From: Herpetosiphonaceae bacterium
GTDB lineage: Bacteria > Chloroflexota > Chloroflexia > Chloroflexales > Herpetosiphonaceae
Assembly: GCA_026003835.1 (NCBI GenBank)
Contig: BPHZ01000003.1
Coordinates: 248,001-312,000 of the forward strand
DNA: 64,000 nt
Direction of reading: 5' to 3'
This document shows, piece after piece, positions 63,654-64,000 of this stretch (position 1 is its first letter; every line of letters starts with the position of its first letter). The position numbers were made by a program, and so were the translations under genes. The notes beneath the pieces were generated by a model, which saw only the letters and a program-made list of their open reading frames with translations, had not been told where the DNA came from and did not search any database.

Positions 63654-63682
63654 TTGCGTGCCTGGCGTGGGCAGGGTACAAT
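63654..63682 (+). promoter_or_regulatory. Sigma-70-type promoter of lgt
   Basis: TTGCGT, a 17-base spacer and TACAAT, ending 46 bases before the lgt start. Confidence 0.65.
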
Positions 63683-63728
63683 GCTCTCTAGCCCGTATCG
63701 GGCAGGAGTTGTTACGAGGGATTGAGAA

Positions 63729-64000
63729 ATGTATCCACCAGATGATCCGTTTTTGATTAACACGACGATCGGCGGTATCTACCTGACAATCCGCTGGTAT
63801 GCTGTTTTTATTCTTGGCGGCGTGATGATTGCCGGCATGATCGGTACACGGCGCGCGCGCGACCGGGGCTATAACCCGGACCATGTCTGGAACGCCTTGA
63901 TGCTGGGCTTGATTTTAGGCGTGCTCTTCGCCCGGCTCTGGTATGTTGCCTTTGAGTGGAAGCGATTCGAGGGCCAGCCAATCCTGACCATCCTTAACCC
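63729..64000 (+). CDS. lgt: Prolipoprotein diacylglyceryl transferase Lgt, N-terminal part
   Basis: 90 residues from ATG 63729 to the window end. Two hydrophobic segments, with IGGIYLTIRWYAVFILGGVM and GLILGVLFARLWYVAFEW, match the first membrane helices and the conserved Arg-rich loop (TRRARDRGYNPDHVWN) of Lgt. The enzyme moves diacylglycerol to the lipobox Cys of prelipoproteins. It is truncated by the window edge. The ribosome site is weak; a -10/-35 pair lies upstream. Confidence 0.9.
   Translation, partial: MYPPDDPFLINTTIGGIYLTIRWYAVFILGGVMIAGMIGTRRARDRGYNPDHVWNALMLGLILGVLFARLWYVAFEWKRFEGQPILTILN

Overview
This 64 kb window looks like the chromosome of a member of the Chloroflexota, most likely a filamentous Chloroflexia. 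This is inferred from gene content and GC-rich codon use, without a marker phylogeny. The supporting pointers are a stand-alone large mutase subunit for propionyl/methylmalonyl-CoA chemistry, large GAF and Cache hybrid histidine kinases, a RsbR-like STAS membrane protein, a CIRCE-controlled hrcA-grpE-dnaK-dnaJ operon, and a phosphatase/DUF3090/SCO1664-type trio otherwise typical of actinobacteria. There is no rRNA, no CRISPR array and no prophage. Two tRNA-Thr genes are present.

Layout. 1-4.2 kb: a CoxE-like/MoxR ATPase pair on the minus strand, then a polytopic membrane protein and a DoxX protein. 4.5-13.1 kb: an accessory lanthipeptide-type locus with a short HlyD-like protein, a C39-peptidase ABC exporter, and a LanM-like synthetase that carries an extra unrecognised C-terminal region. 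Its first gene has been invaded by a TnpB-only IS200/IS605-type element, and the synthetase is split by a frameshift at a seven-G run. 13.1-21.5 kb: hydrolase, SRPBCC protein, isoaspartyl peptidase, a frameshifted ADP-ribosylglycohydrolase, a hybrid kinase, a GNAT protein and a solitary DNA methyltransferase. 21.8-33.3 kb: fatty-acid and propionate enzymes, a nitrilase-family amidohydrolase, an rRNA methyltransferase, asnS, a crotonase, a two-heme cytochrome, mnmE, a STAS protein and acylphosphatase. 33.3-38.4 kb, minus strand: a MoaD-MoaE fusion, hisF, a coiled-coil protein, hisA, hisH and a HDAC-like deacetylase.

38.6-41.9 kb: the phosphatase, DUF3090 and PI-kinase-like trio, followed by a frameshifted DUF1786 gene. 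42.0-47.0 kb: the heat-shock operon. 47.0-48.3 kb: a repeat-rich spacer and a TrmH-family methyltransferase. 48.4-52.0 kb: a Cache-PAS hybrid kinase and a response regulator. 52.2-57.7 kb: two tRNA-Thr genes, tuf, rpmG, secE, nusG, rplK, rplA, an L10-type attenuator leader, rplJ and rplL. 57.7-63.5 kb, minus strand: ndk, a Roadblock/LC7 protein, a 1196-residue TPR protein with a tandem peptide repeat and an embedded sigma-70 region 1.1-like segment, a receiver protein and an HNH endonuclease. The window ends inside lgt.

Three genes (lanM-like, ADP-ribosylglycohydrolase, DUF1786) are each broken by one surplus base in a G or C run of six or seven, so base-calling error must be excluded before biology is read into them. 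The most interesting leads are the IS insertion whose reconstructed empty site restores a perfect start for the exporter accessory gene, the new C-terminal region on the lanthionine synthetase, the sigma-1.1-like module inside the TPR repeat protein, and the kinase/phosphatase/DUF3090 trio.
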